In this document: in pieces, positions 8,489 through 16,288 of the stretch
How positions within the stretch are numbered: position 1 is the first letter of the stretch
Layout: the number at the start of each line of letters is the position of its first letter
DNA from: Gammaproteobacteria bacterium
Lineage (GTDB): Bacteria > Pseudomonadota > Gammaproteobacteria > SZUA-229
Direction of reading: 5' to 3'
Length of the DNA stretch: 39,400 nt
Assembly (NCBI GenBank): GCA_029882355.1
Contig: JAOUKV010000026.1
Span: 1 to 39,400 of the forward strand
Translations under genes and position numbers: made by a program
Notes under the pieces: model-generated
Databases searched by the model: none
The model's input: the letters and a program-made list of their open reading frames with translations, nothing else
What the model was told of the DNA's origin: nothing

Positions 8489-9214
8489 ATGAACATGATC
8501 GAATGTAAAAATCTGTGTAAGTCGTACGCATCAAAAAAAGTGCTCGATGGCATCAACCTGTCAATAAATCAGGGGGAGTTTTTTGGACTTGTGGGCATGA
8601 ATGGCAGTGGCAAGTCCACCATGATTAAAGCTATGCTGGATCTTGTTGCTATTGATGGCGGTGAGATTGAAATATTTGGTGAAACGCATCGACAGGTTTC
8701 TTCAAGGAAAAATTTAGCGTATTTACCAGACCGATTCTCACCACCTCCACATCTTAAGGGAAAAGATTTTATATGTTATATGCTTGAACTACAGGGTGTG
8801 CAGTGTGATGAAACTGCGATCAATAATATGCTTGAGGTTCTGGAACTGGACAAAATAGCGATGCAGTCATCTGTCAGTAATCTATCTAAAGGTATGACAC
8901 AAAAACTGGGTCTAGCGGCATGTTTATTGAGTGATAAAAAGTTGCTTATGCTTGATGAGCCAATGAGTGGCCTGGATCCAAAAGCCAGAGTGTTGTTTAA
9001 AAAAGAATTGCAGAATAAAAAACGGCAGGGAGCTTCGGTTTTTTTTAGTTCGCATGTGCTCGCCGATGTCGATGAACTTGCAGATCGAATAGCTGTTTTG
9101 CATAACGGCAAACTGATGTATGTTGGTAGCACAGAAGAGTTAAAAGAAAAATATAAAACAGATGAGCTTGAAGATGCATATATGCAATGTATCGATCAAG
9201 TAATACCAGCTTAA
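8489..9214 (+). CDS. ABC transporter ATP-binding protein (PilH-like by context)
   Basis: A 241-residue ATPase. Walker A GMNGSGKS at residues 36-43, a Q-loop-equivalent region near LAYLPDRF at about 77-83, a signature variant NLSKGMTQKLGLA at 131-143 (LSKGM rather than LSGGQ), Walker B KLLMLDEP at 151-158 with Asp156/Glu157, D-loop SGLDPKA and a switch His in SSHVLADVDELADR. The LSKGM signature is common in ATPases paired with ABC-2 permeases, which fits the permease at 6032. It lies behind its own spacer after the pilin terminator. No strong ribosome site precedes ATG 8489; ATG 8495 is an alternative. The stop shares TTAA with the convergent ntrC stop. Confidence 0.85.
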   Translation: MNMIECKNLCKSYASKKVLDGINLSINQGEFFGLVGMNGSGKSTMIKAMLDLVAIDGGEIEIFGETHRQVSSRKNLAYLPDRFSPPPHLKGKDFICYMLELQGVQCDETAINNMLEVLELDKIAMQSSVSNLSKGMTQKLGLAACLLSDKKLLMLDEPMSGLDPKARVLFKKELQNKKRQGASVFFSSHVLADVDELADRIAVLHNGKLMYVGSTEELKEKYKTDELEDAYMQCIDQVIPA

Positions 9215-10605
9215 ATATTTAATTCCTTAATTTTTCGCGTCAGAGTATTTCTACCCCAGCCTAATAATATTGCTGCTTCCTGTTTTTTTCCGCGTGTTTG
9301 TTTTAGTGCAGCTTCAATCAATAGTCGTTCGACAGCAGGAATAATTTCATTAGCTATTTTTTCTTTGCCTGAGTTCATAGCATTTTCTGCATAGGATGAA
9401 ATACTTTGTTGCCAGCTGCTACTGGACGAAGATGTAGTTTGTTTATCAGCATGTAAGTCATCGGGTAAATCTGAAAGATGAATTATTTTGCCTGATGTCA
9501 TTACCGCTAACCAGTGACAGGTGTTTTCCAGCTGGCGTACGTTACCCGTCCACTCAAGTGTGGATAAATAGTCTTCGACTTCAGGTAACAGTTGTTTAGA
9601 TTCAATACCCAGATCTTTGGTAGCTCTGTGCAAAAAAAGATTGAGCAAAGCAGGAATATCTTCACGTCTTTCCCGCAGTGCGGGTAAATGAATGCGTATA
9701 ACATTGAGTCGATGATAAAGGTCTTCACGGAATAGGCCTTCTTTAACACGCTGCTCAAGATTTTGATGTGTGGCAGCGATAATACGTACATCAACTTTAA
9801 TTGGTGTGTGGCCACCGACCCGATAAAATATGCCATCGGCGAGTACGCGTAATAAACGCGTCTGTAACTCGGAAGGCATATCGCCAATTTCATCAAGAAA
9901 TAAAGTGCCACCATCAGCCTGTTCAAAACGGCCCTTGCGTTGTGCCTGTGCGCCGGTAAAAGCGCCGCGTTCATGGCCAAACAATTCTGATTCAAGCAGG
10001 TCTTTGGGAATAGCTGCGGTATTTAGAGCAATAAATTCGCGTTCAGAGCGGGGGCTGTGCTTGTGCAGGGAAAGTGCAACCAGTTCTTTACCGGTGCCAG
10101 ACTCGCCAGTAATTAATACATTAACGTTAGATTTTGAAAGTCGACCAATTGCACGAAATACTTCCTGCATAGCTGGTGCTTCACCAATAATTTCTGGAAG
10201 CGGTTGTGTTGCCAGTATTTCACTGTGTGATTCATGTCGTCGAGCACAGGCACGTTGTGCTAGTGAAATAGCATCATCGATATCAAAAGGCTTGGGCAGG
10301 TACTCAAATGCACCACCTTTAAAAGCTGAAACTGCACTGTCCAGATCAGAGTGTGCAGTCATAATAATGACAGGAATTTCAGGGTAAGATTCTGACAACG
10401 CTGAAAGTAATGTTAATCCATCCATACCCGGCATGCGCACATCAGTAATGATAGTGTCTGGTTCTGATTGTTTGAGTCGATCAAGAATTCCGTCAGCTTT
10501 ATTAAAACTGGTGACCTCCATGCCTGCTTGTTCGAGCGCCTTTTGCAATACCCATCGAATCGAGTCATCGTCATCAATAATCCATATCTGTTGTGCATTG
10601 GTCAT
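9211..10605 (-). CDS. ntrC: Nitrogen regulation response regulator NtrC
   Basis: A 464-residue sigma-54 activator with the full NtrC plan. The receiver domain has the acidic patch DDDD at 11-14 and phospho-acceptor Asp55 (TDVRMPG). The AAA+ domain has Walker A GESGTGKE at 167-174, GAFTGA at 214-219 for sigma-54 contact, and Walker B LFLDEIGDM. The C-terminal Fis-type helix-turn-helix ends in GWGRNTLTRKIKEL. NtrC, when phosphorylated by NtrB under nitrogen limitation, activates glnA and related promoters. The gene follows ntrB after only five bases, so they form an operon. Matching DNA sites are present at 11843-11857 and 19953-19992. Confidence 0.95.
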   Translation of the reverse strand: MTNAQQIWIIDDDDSIRWVLQKALEQAGMEVTSFNKADGILDRLKQSEPDTIITDVRMPGMDGLTLLSALSESYPEIPVIIMTAHSDLDSAVSAFKGGAFEYLPKPFDIDDAISLAQRACARRHESHSEILATQPLPEIIGEAPAMQEVFRAIGRLSKSNVNVLITGESGTGKELVALSLHKHSPRSEREFIALNTAAIPKDLLESELFGHERGAFTGAQAQRKGRFEQADGGTLFLDEIGDMPSELQTRLLRVLADGIFYRVGGHTPIKVDVRIIAATHQNLEQRVKEGLFREDLYHRLNVIRIHLPALRERREDIPALLNLFLHRATKDLGIESKQLLPEVEDYLSTLEWTGNVRQLENTCHWLAVMTSGKIIHLSDLPDDLHADKQTTSSSSSSWQQSISSYAENAMNSGKEKIANEIIPAVERLLIEAALKQTRGKKQEAAILLGWGRNTLTRKIKELNI

Positions 10606-10610
10606 AGTGC

Positions 10611-11678
10611 TTACTCGGTGCTGGTGTGGAGTGGTAATAATAAAGTGAAAACGGTGTGTCCTGGTGTACTGGTAAATTCAATCAGGCCGTTATGTTGATT
10701 GATCAATGTTTGAGCAATGGACAGGCCAAGACCAGTACCTTCTGCATGGCCGGTGACCATAGGCAGAAAAAGACTTTCCTTGAGATCGTCAGGAATGCCT
10801 GGGCCGTCATCGATGATGTCGATTTTTGCAATTAGAGGATAAGAGTTGTCACCAATGGTGTAATTTCTCAAAGGACGGGTTCGAAAAGTGATCTCACCAT
10901 CGTTTGATACCTCTTTGATGGCATTACGCGTAATGTTAAGAATGGCCTGAATAATCATCGACTCATCACCATAAATATCAGGCAGACTGGGATCGTAGTC
11001 TGCAGAAAATTTAATGGTGCTGGCTTCAACCTGCACCAGACTTCGAACGTGCTCCAATATTTGGTGAATATTGAGATCGCTTTTATTGGGTATGTCCCGT
11101 GGTCCCAGCATTCTGTCGACCAGCTTCTTCAAACGGTCGGCTTCACGAATGATAACGTGGGTGAATTCACGATCCTGATCATTACTGAACTTCCTTTCTA
11201 ATAACTGGGCAGCACCACGTATACCGCCTAAAGGATTTTTAATTTCGTGAGCGAGTCCTCTTAAAAGATTACGGCTGGCCTCGCTTTGATTGAGCAGGTG
11301 TTTTTCCTGCGCAAGTTTACGATGTCGGCCACGTCCGACGAATTCGAGTAACAGGAAATGTCCGCGTTTGTCGTATTCAATAGGCGATGCCATGTAGTCC
11401 ACGGGCAGTGATTGACCTGTTCGCACAGCAAGATCTTCTTCATAGGCAGAAAAAGGGTGCTGTGTTATTAATGCGCTGTTGATACGAGAAAAAAATTCGG
11501 ATTCATCAATAATCAACTCATGTAAGGGGCGCAGTTTTGCGCGGGCACGACTTATCTGGAACATCATTTCTGCGGACGGATTCATATATTCGATACATAG
11601 TTGCTGATTGATAACAAGCACGGCGGAATGCAAGTTTTCGAGAATAGTCTGGACTGATTGTTGTGTAATTTGAGTCAT
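10611..11678 (-). CDS. ntrB: Nitrogen regulation sensor kinase NtrB
   Basis: A 355-residue soluble kinase. The N-terminal PAS domain covers about residues 10-115 and has no membrane span, as expected for NtrB. The H-box GLAHEIKNPLGGIRGAAQLL places phospho-acceptor His144. The C-terminal ATPase domain has an N-box (ITRNAIKEV), a G1 motif (IIDDGPGIPDD) and G2 (GHAEGTGLGLSIAQTL). NtrB phosphorylates or dephosphorylates NtrC according to PII (GlnB) state; no PII gene is in the window. A sigma-54-like promoter almost touches the start codon, and an NtrC-type dyad lies about 170 bases upstream, which suggests autoregulation. Confidence 0.95.
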   Translation of the reverse strand: MTQITQQSVQTILENLHSAVLVINQQLCIEYMNPSAEMMFQISRARAKLRPLHELIIDESEFFSRINSALITQHPFSAYEEDLAVRTGQSLPVDYMASPIEYDKRGHFLLLEFVGRGRHRKLAQEKHLLNQSEASRNLLRGLAHEIKNPLGGIRGAAQLLERKFSNDQDREFTHVIIREADRLKKLVDRMLGPRDIPNKSDLNIHQILEHVRSLVQVEASTIKFSADYDPSLPDIYGDESMIIQAILNITRNAIKEVSNDGEITFRTRPLRNYTIGDNSYPLIAKIDIIDDGPGIPDDLKESLFLPMVTGHAEGTGLGLSIAQTLINQHNGLIEFTSTPGHTVFTLLLPLHTSTE

Positions 11679-11691
11679 TGTCTATAGGTTA

Positions 11692-11708
11692 AGCAAGTAT
11701 TGAACCAA
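11692..11708 (-). promoter_or_regulatory. Candidate sigma-54 promoter of ntrBC
   Basis: Read on the minus strand, TTGGTTCAATACTTGCT keeps the TTGG and TTGC blocks at the exact RpoN spacing. The predicted transcription start, near 11681, would leave only about three leader bases before the ntrB ATG, so either the transcript is nearly leaderless or the match is fortuitous. Confidence 0.45.
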
Positions 11709-11842
11709 TAATTAGCAGCGAGTAAAATAAATTACAGAATGATTATATCTAATAAAATCAGTATCTTAATGGGTTGGTATTGGATGGTGCTAAGTTGGCG
11801 CCCTGAATTTAAGGTAATACAGGCGAGTAGTTATAGCATGGC

Positions 11843-11857
11843 GCACCGACATGGTGC
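11843..11857. promoter_or_regulatory. NtrC-binding-type dyad upstream of ntrBC
   Basis: GCACCGACATGGTGC has perfect 5-base arms around a 5-base spacer and matches the NtrC consensus GCACY-N5-RGTGC. It is centred about 170 bases upstream of the ntrB start, in the gap between the DUF4124 gene and ntrB. The rest of that gap (11679-11906) shows no gene. Confidence 0.65.
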
Positions 11858-11906
11858 AATGCGGGATGGAAGGCGCTAGTTTGAATTTTTTACTATAGGT
11901 TTTGGC

Positions 11907-12419
11907 TTAAGGTGAATGGAGGATTGAAAAACGTTTCATATGAAACTTAACAGAGCTGCTCAGAAGGGTTTTTCCTGATTTACTCACTAACTCGGCCTTC
12001 AGTGAGTGGGTGCCGCGATCAACATTGGGAACTTGTGTAATTAGAGTGGTGGATTTAGCAATCACGACTCGATTATCGATGGAAAACCGGATATGGTCGC
12101 CTTTTTCAGTATTTAGATCAGGCTCAATTGACAGGCTGACTGTAAGGTTACCGGCGTTATCTTTAAAGGTGGCATCATTTGCCGGGCTCACAATACGAAA
12201 GGATTTATATTGGTTCTCTTGTTTTACTTCTGCTGCAGGCTTTTTGGGTTCAGGCTTGGGCATGCTAATGGCATTGGGTGTTGGTGTTGGTATCAGCTCA
12301 GAGTTAGGTAATTCTTTATCCGAATAGAAGACCTCGCCCTCTTCATCAACGCCACGGTAGATTTCGGCTTGAATAGAAAGTGAAACGAGCAGCAAAATAA
12401 GCGATATAAAATATTTCAT
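11907..12419 (-). CDS. Exported DUF4124-domain protein
   Basis: A 170-residue exported protein. The signal peptide MKYFISLILLLVSLSIQA is followed directly by EIYRGVDEEGEVFYSDKE, the DUF4124 pattern (YRWVDEDGNVHYSD-like). A Pro-rich linker (PTPTPNAISMPKPEPKKP) leads to a C-terminal beta-sandwich-like domain, about residues 75-160, resembling Ig-fold modules (FRIVSPANDATF...SIEPDL). DUF4124 proteins often neighbour glnA and ntrBC in gammaproteobacteria; their function is not established. It lies between glnA and ntrB on the same strand, separated from glnA by a terminator. Confidence 0.8.
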   Translation of the reverse strand: MKYFISLILLLVSLSIQAEIYRGVDEEGEVFYSDKELPNSELIPTPTPNAISMPKPEPKKPAAEVKQENQYKSFRIVSPANDATFKDNAGNLTVSLSIEPDLNTEKGDHIRFSIDNRVVIAKSTTLITQVPNVDRGTHSLKAELVSKSGKTLLSSSVKFHMKRFSILHSP

Positions 12420-12452
12420 GATCAGATCATAGACCTAAATACCTGTTTGCGC

Positions 12453-12489
12453 ACAAAAAAATACCCCATCCTGAGGATGAGGTATTTTT
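12453..12489 (-). terminator. Intrinsic terminator after glnA
   Basis: The arms 12461-12471 and 12475-12485 pair fully in the minus-strand RNA (one G-U), with a 3-base loop and a U run at 12454-12460. On the plus strand the stem has a C/A mismatch and there is no plus-strand gene to end, so it acts for glnA. Confidence 0.85.
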
Positions 12490-12511
12490 AAGATATAACT
12501 AGCTCTTTAAA

Positions 12512-13921
12512 TTAAACGCTGTAGTACATATCAAACTCACAAGGATGAACCGCACAACGGTAGCGCTGTACTTCCTCATTTTTAAGCGCGATAAATGCAT
12601 CGATAACATCATTATCGAATACACCACCAGCAGTTAAGAATTCACGGTCTTCATCTAGAGCTTTTAATGCTTCGTCAAAAGAGAAGGCAACCTGTGGGAT
12701 TTTTGCTTCTTCTTCAGGAGGAAGGTCGTACAGGTCTTTATCTCCAGCATCACCAGGGTGCATTTTCTTCTGGATGCCGTCGAGGCCTGCCATCAGAATT
12801 GCAGAAAAACACAAATAAGGGTTAGCAGTTGAGTCGGGGAAGCGAACTTCAACACGACGACCTTTAGGGCTGCTAACGTGAGGAATGCGAATAGACGCAG
12901 AGCGATTACGTGCTGAATAAGCCAGCATAACCGGTGCTTCAAAACCGGGAACCAGACGTTTGTAGCTGTTGGTTGATGCATTAGAAAAAGCGTTAATCGC
13001 TTTAGCGTGTTTGATTATGCCGCCGATGAAGAATAAAGCCGTTTCTGACAGGCCGCCGTACAGGTCGCCGGCAAAAATATTTTCACCATTTTTAGCAATA
13101 GAGGCATGAACGTGCATACCATTACCGTTGTCGCCTACCATTGGTTTGGGCATGAAGGTCGCGGTCTTGCCATAGGCGTGTGCCACGTTGTGTACCACGT
13201 ATTTGAAAATCTGGACTTCGTCAGCTTTCTTAACCAACGTGTTAAATACCGTGCCTATTTCACACTGACCCGCCGTGCCCACTTCGTGGTGATGAACTTC
13301 AGTGGGGCAACCCATTTCTTCGGCCGTCAGACACATGGTTGAGCGCAGGTCCTGCAATGAATCGATAGGAGGAACCGGGAAGTAACCGCCTTTGACGCCA
13401 GGGCGGTGTCCCATGTTGTTACCGTCGTATTCAGCGCCCGTGTTCCAGGCTGCTTCTTCAGAGCCGATCTTGTAAGAAACGCCGCCCATTTCATCTGTCC
13501 ACTGCACGCTGTCGAAGACGAAAAATTCATTTTCAGGACCAAAGTAAGCGGTGTCGCCGATACCAGTTGAGTTCAAATAAGCTTCAGCACGTTTAGCGAT
13601 AGAACGTGGGTCACGGTTGTAGCCTTGCATATCAGAAGGTTCGATAATGTCACAACGCAGGTTCATGGTCACTTCTTCGGTGAATGGGTCGATGACCTGT
13701 GTGTCGCAATCTGGCATCAAAATCATGTCCGATTCGTTAATGCCTTTCCAGCCAGCGATAGATGAACCGTCGAACATTTTACCTTCGAGTAGAACGTCTT
13801 CGTCGATGGTATGTGATGGTACAGAAACGTGTTGTTCTTTGCCCTGTGTATCAGTGAAGCGGAAATCAACGAATTTAACATCGTATTTCTCAATCATATT
13901 TAAAACGTCAGATGCAGACAT
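12512..13921 (-). CDS. glnA: Type I glutamine synthetase
   Basis: A 469-residue GS-I of the usual proteobacterial length. It makes glutamine from glutamate, ammonia and ATP in the cytoplasm. Visible signatures: the N-terminal [17 protein letters not shown], the catalytic block [10 protein letters not shown] at 128-137, the ATP-binding region [14 protein letters not shown] at 259-272, and the glutamate/arginine region NRSASIRIP at 339-347. Tyr398 in [10 protein letters not shown] is the adenylation site used by GlnE, so activity is probably controlled by covalent modification. The start ATG 13921 has AGGAGT shortly upstream. A sigma-54-like promoter and a long leader hairpin precede it. A second, unrelated-class GS is at 20304-22481. 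Confidence 0.97.
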   Translation of the reverse strand: MSASDVLNMIEKYDVKFVDFRFTDTQGKEQHVSVPSHTIDEDVLLEGKMFDGSSIAGWKGINESDMILMPDCDTQVIDPFTEEVTMNLRCDIIEPSDMQGYNRDPRSIAKRAEAYLNSTGIGDTAYFGPENEFFVFDSVQWTDEMGGVSYKIGSEEAAWNTGAEYDGNNMGHRPGVKGGYFPVPPIDSLQDLRSTMCLTAEEMGCPTEVHHHEVGTAGQCEIGTVFNTLVKKADEVQIFKYVVHNVAHAYGKTATFMPKPMVGDNGNGMHVHASIAKNGENIFAGDLYGGLSETALFFIGGIIKHAKAINAFSNASTNSYKRLVPGFEAPVMLAYSARNRSASIRIPHVSSPKGRRVEVRFPDSTANPYLCFSAILMAGLDGIQKKMHPGDAGDKDLYDLPPEEEAKIPQVAFSFDEALKALDEDREFLTAGGVFDNDVIDAFIALKNEEVQRYRCAVHPCEFDMYYSV

Positions 13922-13982
13922 GGTTTTACTCCTGGAATATTGGATTTGTGTCCGCCAATGGAGCTGGCGGTGATAGAAAGAA

Positions 13983-14031
13983 GGAACCTCTGGTTAAACG
14001 AGTAATACTCACAGGTTTAATCAGAGATACC
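13983..14031 (-). promoter_or_regulatory. Long hairpin in the glnA leader
   Basis: Arms 13983-13999 and 14015-14031 form a 17-position stem in the minus-strand RNA, with 15 pairs (one G-U) and two mismatches. The loop contains a further small palindrome, GAGTAATACTC (14000-14010). A second hairpin, CCGCCA/TGGCGG, lies at 13952-13970, nearer the start codon. If transcription starts near 14040, the long stem begins about nine bases into the RNA. It does not show the conserved bases of the known glnA glutamine riboswitch. Its role is unknown. Confidence 0.5.
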
Positions 14032-14050
14032 TGGGTTCAGCCTGGTATTC

Positions 14051-14067
14051 TGCATGATATGCGCCAA
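14051..14067 (-). promoter_or_regulatory. Sigma-54-type promoter of glnA
   Basis: On the minus strand, TTGGCGCATATCATGCA keeps GG and GC at -24/-12 spacing and TTGGC/TGCA flanks. The expected start is near 14040, with a leader of about 120 bases. No perfect NtrC dyad was found in the bases just upstream. Confidence 0.65.
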
Positions 14068-14130
14068 AAATGGAAAGGGGTACGTCAGTGAATTTATGCT
14101 GCAATTACAACTATAAGGAGGTGTATTAAC

Positions 14131-15273
14131 TCAGTGGAACCTTAAATCAGCTTCACCAACACAGCCAACCGCAAGACTAGCCTGTTTGAATTTGGCCTGA
14201 ATATTTTCAGCATCACTTAGAGATTTAAGGATAGATAATGGGATTGTCGCCTCAACCGTAATCTGGCCTTCCAGGTAATGCAGAGTAATATCATCAATAC
14301 CCTTAAGTTCAGGAATTTGAGACCATTCGCTGTTTAGTGCAATAATTAATTCGCTACGTAGCGGTAAGTTTCGACAACGAGCCTCCTGCTCATCGTTTTC
14401 AGGATCGATGTGTACGGTGACATCATTGATATCATCGAAAGAATTGATCAGTGATTTTTCGACATCCTCTGAAATATGATGACCCTCAGAAACGCTCAAT
14501 TTGGGTTGTACCAGAATATGTACATCGACAAGTGAAGTGTGACCCATACGGCGGGTACGCAGCATATGCATTTCAAGTACATCTTCATTTTCGAGAATTT
14601 TGGCTTTAATTTGTTCAACCATTTCAGGTTCAAGCGCGGTATCGACCAGTTCTCGAACACTGTGATAGCTAAGATCATAACCAATTTTAACGATCATTAG
14701 CGCAACGAGGATGGCAGCGATGGGGTCGAGAACGGGCACGCCCATCTGTGCACCGGCAATACCGGCGAGTACAACGATCGATGAGATAGCATCGGTACGG
14801 TGGTGCCAGGCATTGGCAATCAACATTTTCGAATTGATGCGCAGTCCTACACGGTGGGTAAAGTGGTACAGAGCCTCGTTGCTCAGAATAGAAAAAAGCG
14901 CAATAACCAGTGTGAAGTAGTGTGGGACGGCTTTGATCTCCTCATCAAAAACACGGTGCGCGGCGTCAAAGGCGATACCCAGTCCAACTAGGATTAAAAA
15001 AAGACCAAGACCAACTGTCGCGAGTGTTTCGAAGCGACCGTGCCCGTAAGGGTGGTCATCATCAGCCTCTTCGCCAGCGTGTTTAGCTGCAACCAGTACC
15101 ATCGCATCACTGGCAAGATCGGAAAGTGAATGTAAACCATCCGCAATCAGTGATTGAGATTGGCCGAGAGTGCCACCGATGAGCTTGGTAACAGCCAAAA
15201 TCAGATTAACGAAGATGCCCCACCAGGTAACTCGGTTAATTTCATTGGTGCGTTGTTCTAGGGATAATGACAT
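14131..15273 (-). CDS. Cation diffusion facilitator (Zn/Fe/Cd-type exporter)
   Basis: The frame is open to 15375, but that start would overlap mobA; ATG 15273 gives the typical start MSLSLEQRTNEINRVTWWG and 380 residues. The membrane domain has about six spans. Metal-site patterns H-x3-D occur in the second span (LIADGLHSLSDLASDA) and fifth span (NAWHHRTDAISS), and the loop has DDDHPYGHGRFE, all typical of the CDF family, which exchanges divalent metal for protons. The C-terminal half holds the cytoplasmic ferredoxin-like domain with HMLRTRRMG and VDVHILV, plus an additional domain of about 80 residues. Metal specificity cannot be told. It is transcribed in the same direction as glnA and mobA. 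Confidence 0.9.
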   Translation of the reverse strand: MSLSLEQRTNEINRVTWWGIFVNLILAVTKLIGGTLGQSQSLIADGLHSLSDLASDAMVLVAAKHAGEEADDDHPYGHGRFETLATVGLGLFLILVGLGIAFDAAHRVFDEEIKAVPHYFTLVIALFSILSNEALYHFTHRVGLRINSKMLIANAWHHRTDAISSIVVLAGIAGAQMGVPVLDPIAAILVALMIVKIGYDLSYHSVRELVDTALEPEMVEQIKAKILENEDVLEMHMLRTRRMGHTSLVDVHILVQPKLSVSEGHHISEDVEKSLINSFDDINDVTVHIDPENDEQEARCRNLPLRSELIIALNSEWSQIPELKGIDDITLHYLEGQITVEATIPLSILKSLSDAENIQAKFKQASLAVGCVGEADLRFH

Positions 15274-15328
15274 GCGCTGATTTTGATGCCCGCAGGGCGA
15301 ATGCGCAAGTAGGAAATGAACACGGTTT

Positions 15329-15892
15329 TTAAAGGTTATTAATATCCTGAATAGAATTGATATTGCGGAAGGCATCAGCAGAAGCAGTAAAATCTACAGT
15401 GGTATGAGAGCAATCGCCTACCCATTGCATGAGTTTATGTTTGCCAGAAGTAAGATGATCTTGCACTGAAGTGAGTAGTGATTTTTTCATCAAAAAAACC
15501 AGCTGTAAACGTTCTTGTACTTCAACAATGGCGATATCACTATGTTCAAAATTAGTGATTAGTGTCTTAACAAGGTCATAAGGTAAAAATGGCATATCAC
15601 AAGGAATCACCAGAACCTGTTCGTGTTTACAGGTGGAAAGAGCAGCCGCAATGCCAGAAAGTGGGCCGTGTTTTTCGCAGCCATCTGGAATCACATCTGG
15701 TGAAAACTGTTGGTAGTGCTCAACATTACGGTTAGCACTGATAACAAAATCATCGACCTGATTCTGTAATGAATTAATAACGTGGGCAATGAGAGGCTTG
15801 CTGTTGAATTCGATCAGGCCTTTGTCATTGCCATTCATGCGTTTACCTTCACCACCGGCAAGAATGATGCAGCTAATTTTATTTGTCTTCAT
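15329..15892 (-). CDS. mobA: Molybdenum cofactor guanylyltransferase MobA
   Basis: The start ATG 15892 (MKTNKISCIILAGGEGKRM) puts the nucleotide-binding loop close to the N-terminus as in the family; the longer frame to 15943 adds 17 unsupported residues. The product is 187 residues. The motifs are LAGGEGKRMNGNDKGL (GTP binding, residues about 10-25), a Lys in the following FNSKPL, GPLSGIAAAL, and IPCDMPFL with the Mg-binding Asp. MobA attaches GMP to molybdopterin to make MGD for DMSO-reductase-type enzymes. No molybdoenzyme is in the window. The CDF gene follows on the same strand after about 55 bases. Confidence 0.92.
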   Translation of the reverse strand: MKTNKISCIILAGGEGKRMNGNDKGLIEFNSKPLIAHVINSLQNQVDDFVISANRNVEHYQQFSPDVIPDGCEKHGPLSGIAAALSTCKHEQVLVIPCDMPFLPYDLVKTLITNFEHSDIAIVEVQERLQLVFLMKKSLLTSVQDHLTSGKHKLMQWVGDCSHTTVDFTASADAFRNINSIQDINNL

Positions 15893-16288
15893 ATTTGGGC
15901 TACAAATTATCAAATAAGAATAATACGTTGTTATTATCAACAAAGAGTGGGCTTAATTAAATATAGTTTAGAAAAATATAAGCAAAAAAAGCAGCAAGAA
16001 GGCTGCATAAAAAGGTGTTAATCAGGTGAAAGCAGTTTTGCTGCCTGGTTAGCAATGCATAGTTCCAGGCTCCCGCGTGGAGCGCTAGGTGAATAAACAC
16101 TTGCATTGGCTATGGTTATGAAGTCAAAATGCTTGTACATTAAAAAGCACAGGGTTATTGGGGAGGGTGCATTGTGGATGAGTCTAAAAAGTCGCTGTTT
16201 GGAAAAAAACAACCAGGCACGTTCTCGCCGAGTCTGAACCTATTTCTTTTCTGTTAAGGTCAAACTATCAACGCAAGAGGGACGAGCC
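15893..16288. other. 396-base gene-poor gap between mobA and amidase gene
   Basis: The gap holds the leaders of two diverging genes. A hairpin, GCAGC (15991-15995) and GCTGC (16002-16006), is followed on the minus strand by seven T (15984-15990) and looks like a terminator. The only frame ending just before it (64 codons, 16212 down to 16018, TTG start) has no ribosome site or recognisable product. I see no RNA gene. Confidence 0.5.
15984..16006 (-). terminator. Terminator-like hairpin without an obvious gene
   Basis: A 5-bp G/C-rich stem, 6-base loop and 7-base T run on the minus strand. No convincing minus-strand gene ends here, so it may end an unannotated small RNA or be a relic. Confidence 0.4.

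Noticed and set aside
9830-10387. A 185-codon plus-strand frame inside ntrC
   Set aside because: It is the antisense shadow of a strongly conserved gene; its product is Ser/Arg-rich with no recognisable domain.
13922-14050. Glutamine riboswitch in the glnA leader
   Set aside because: The conserved bases of the known glnA motif are not seen; only an unassigned hairpin can be supported.
15273-15375. Longer start for the CDF exporter
   Set aside because: It would overlap mobA and add residues with no family character; the family-like N-terminus begins at 15273.
16018-16212. A 64-codon minus-strand frame before the hairpin at 15984-16006
   Set aside because: TTG start, no ribosome site and no coherent product; only the terminator-like hairpin makes it tempting.
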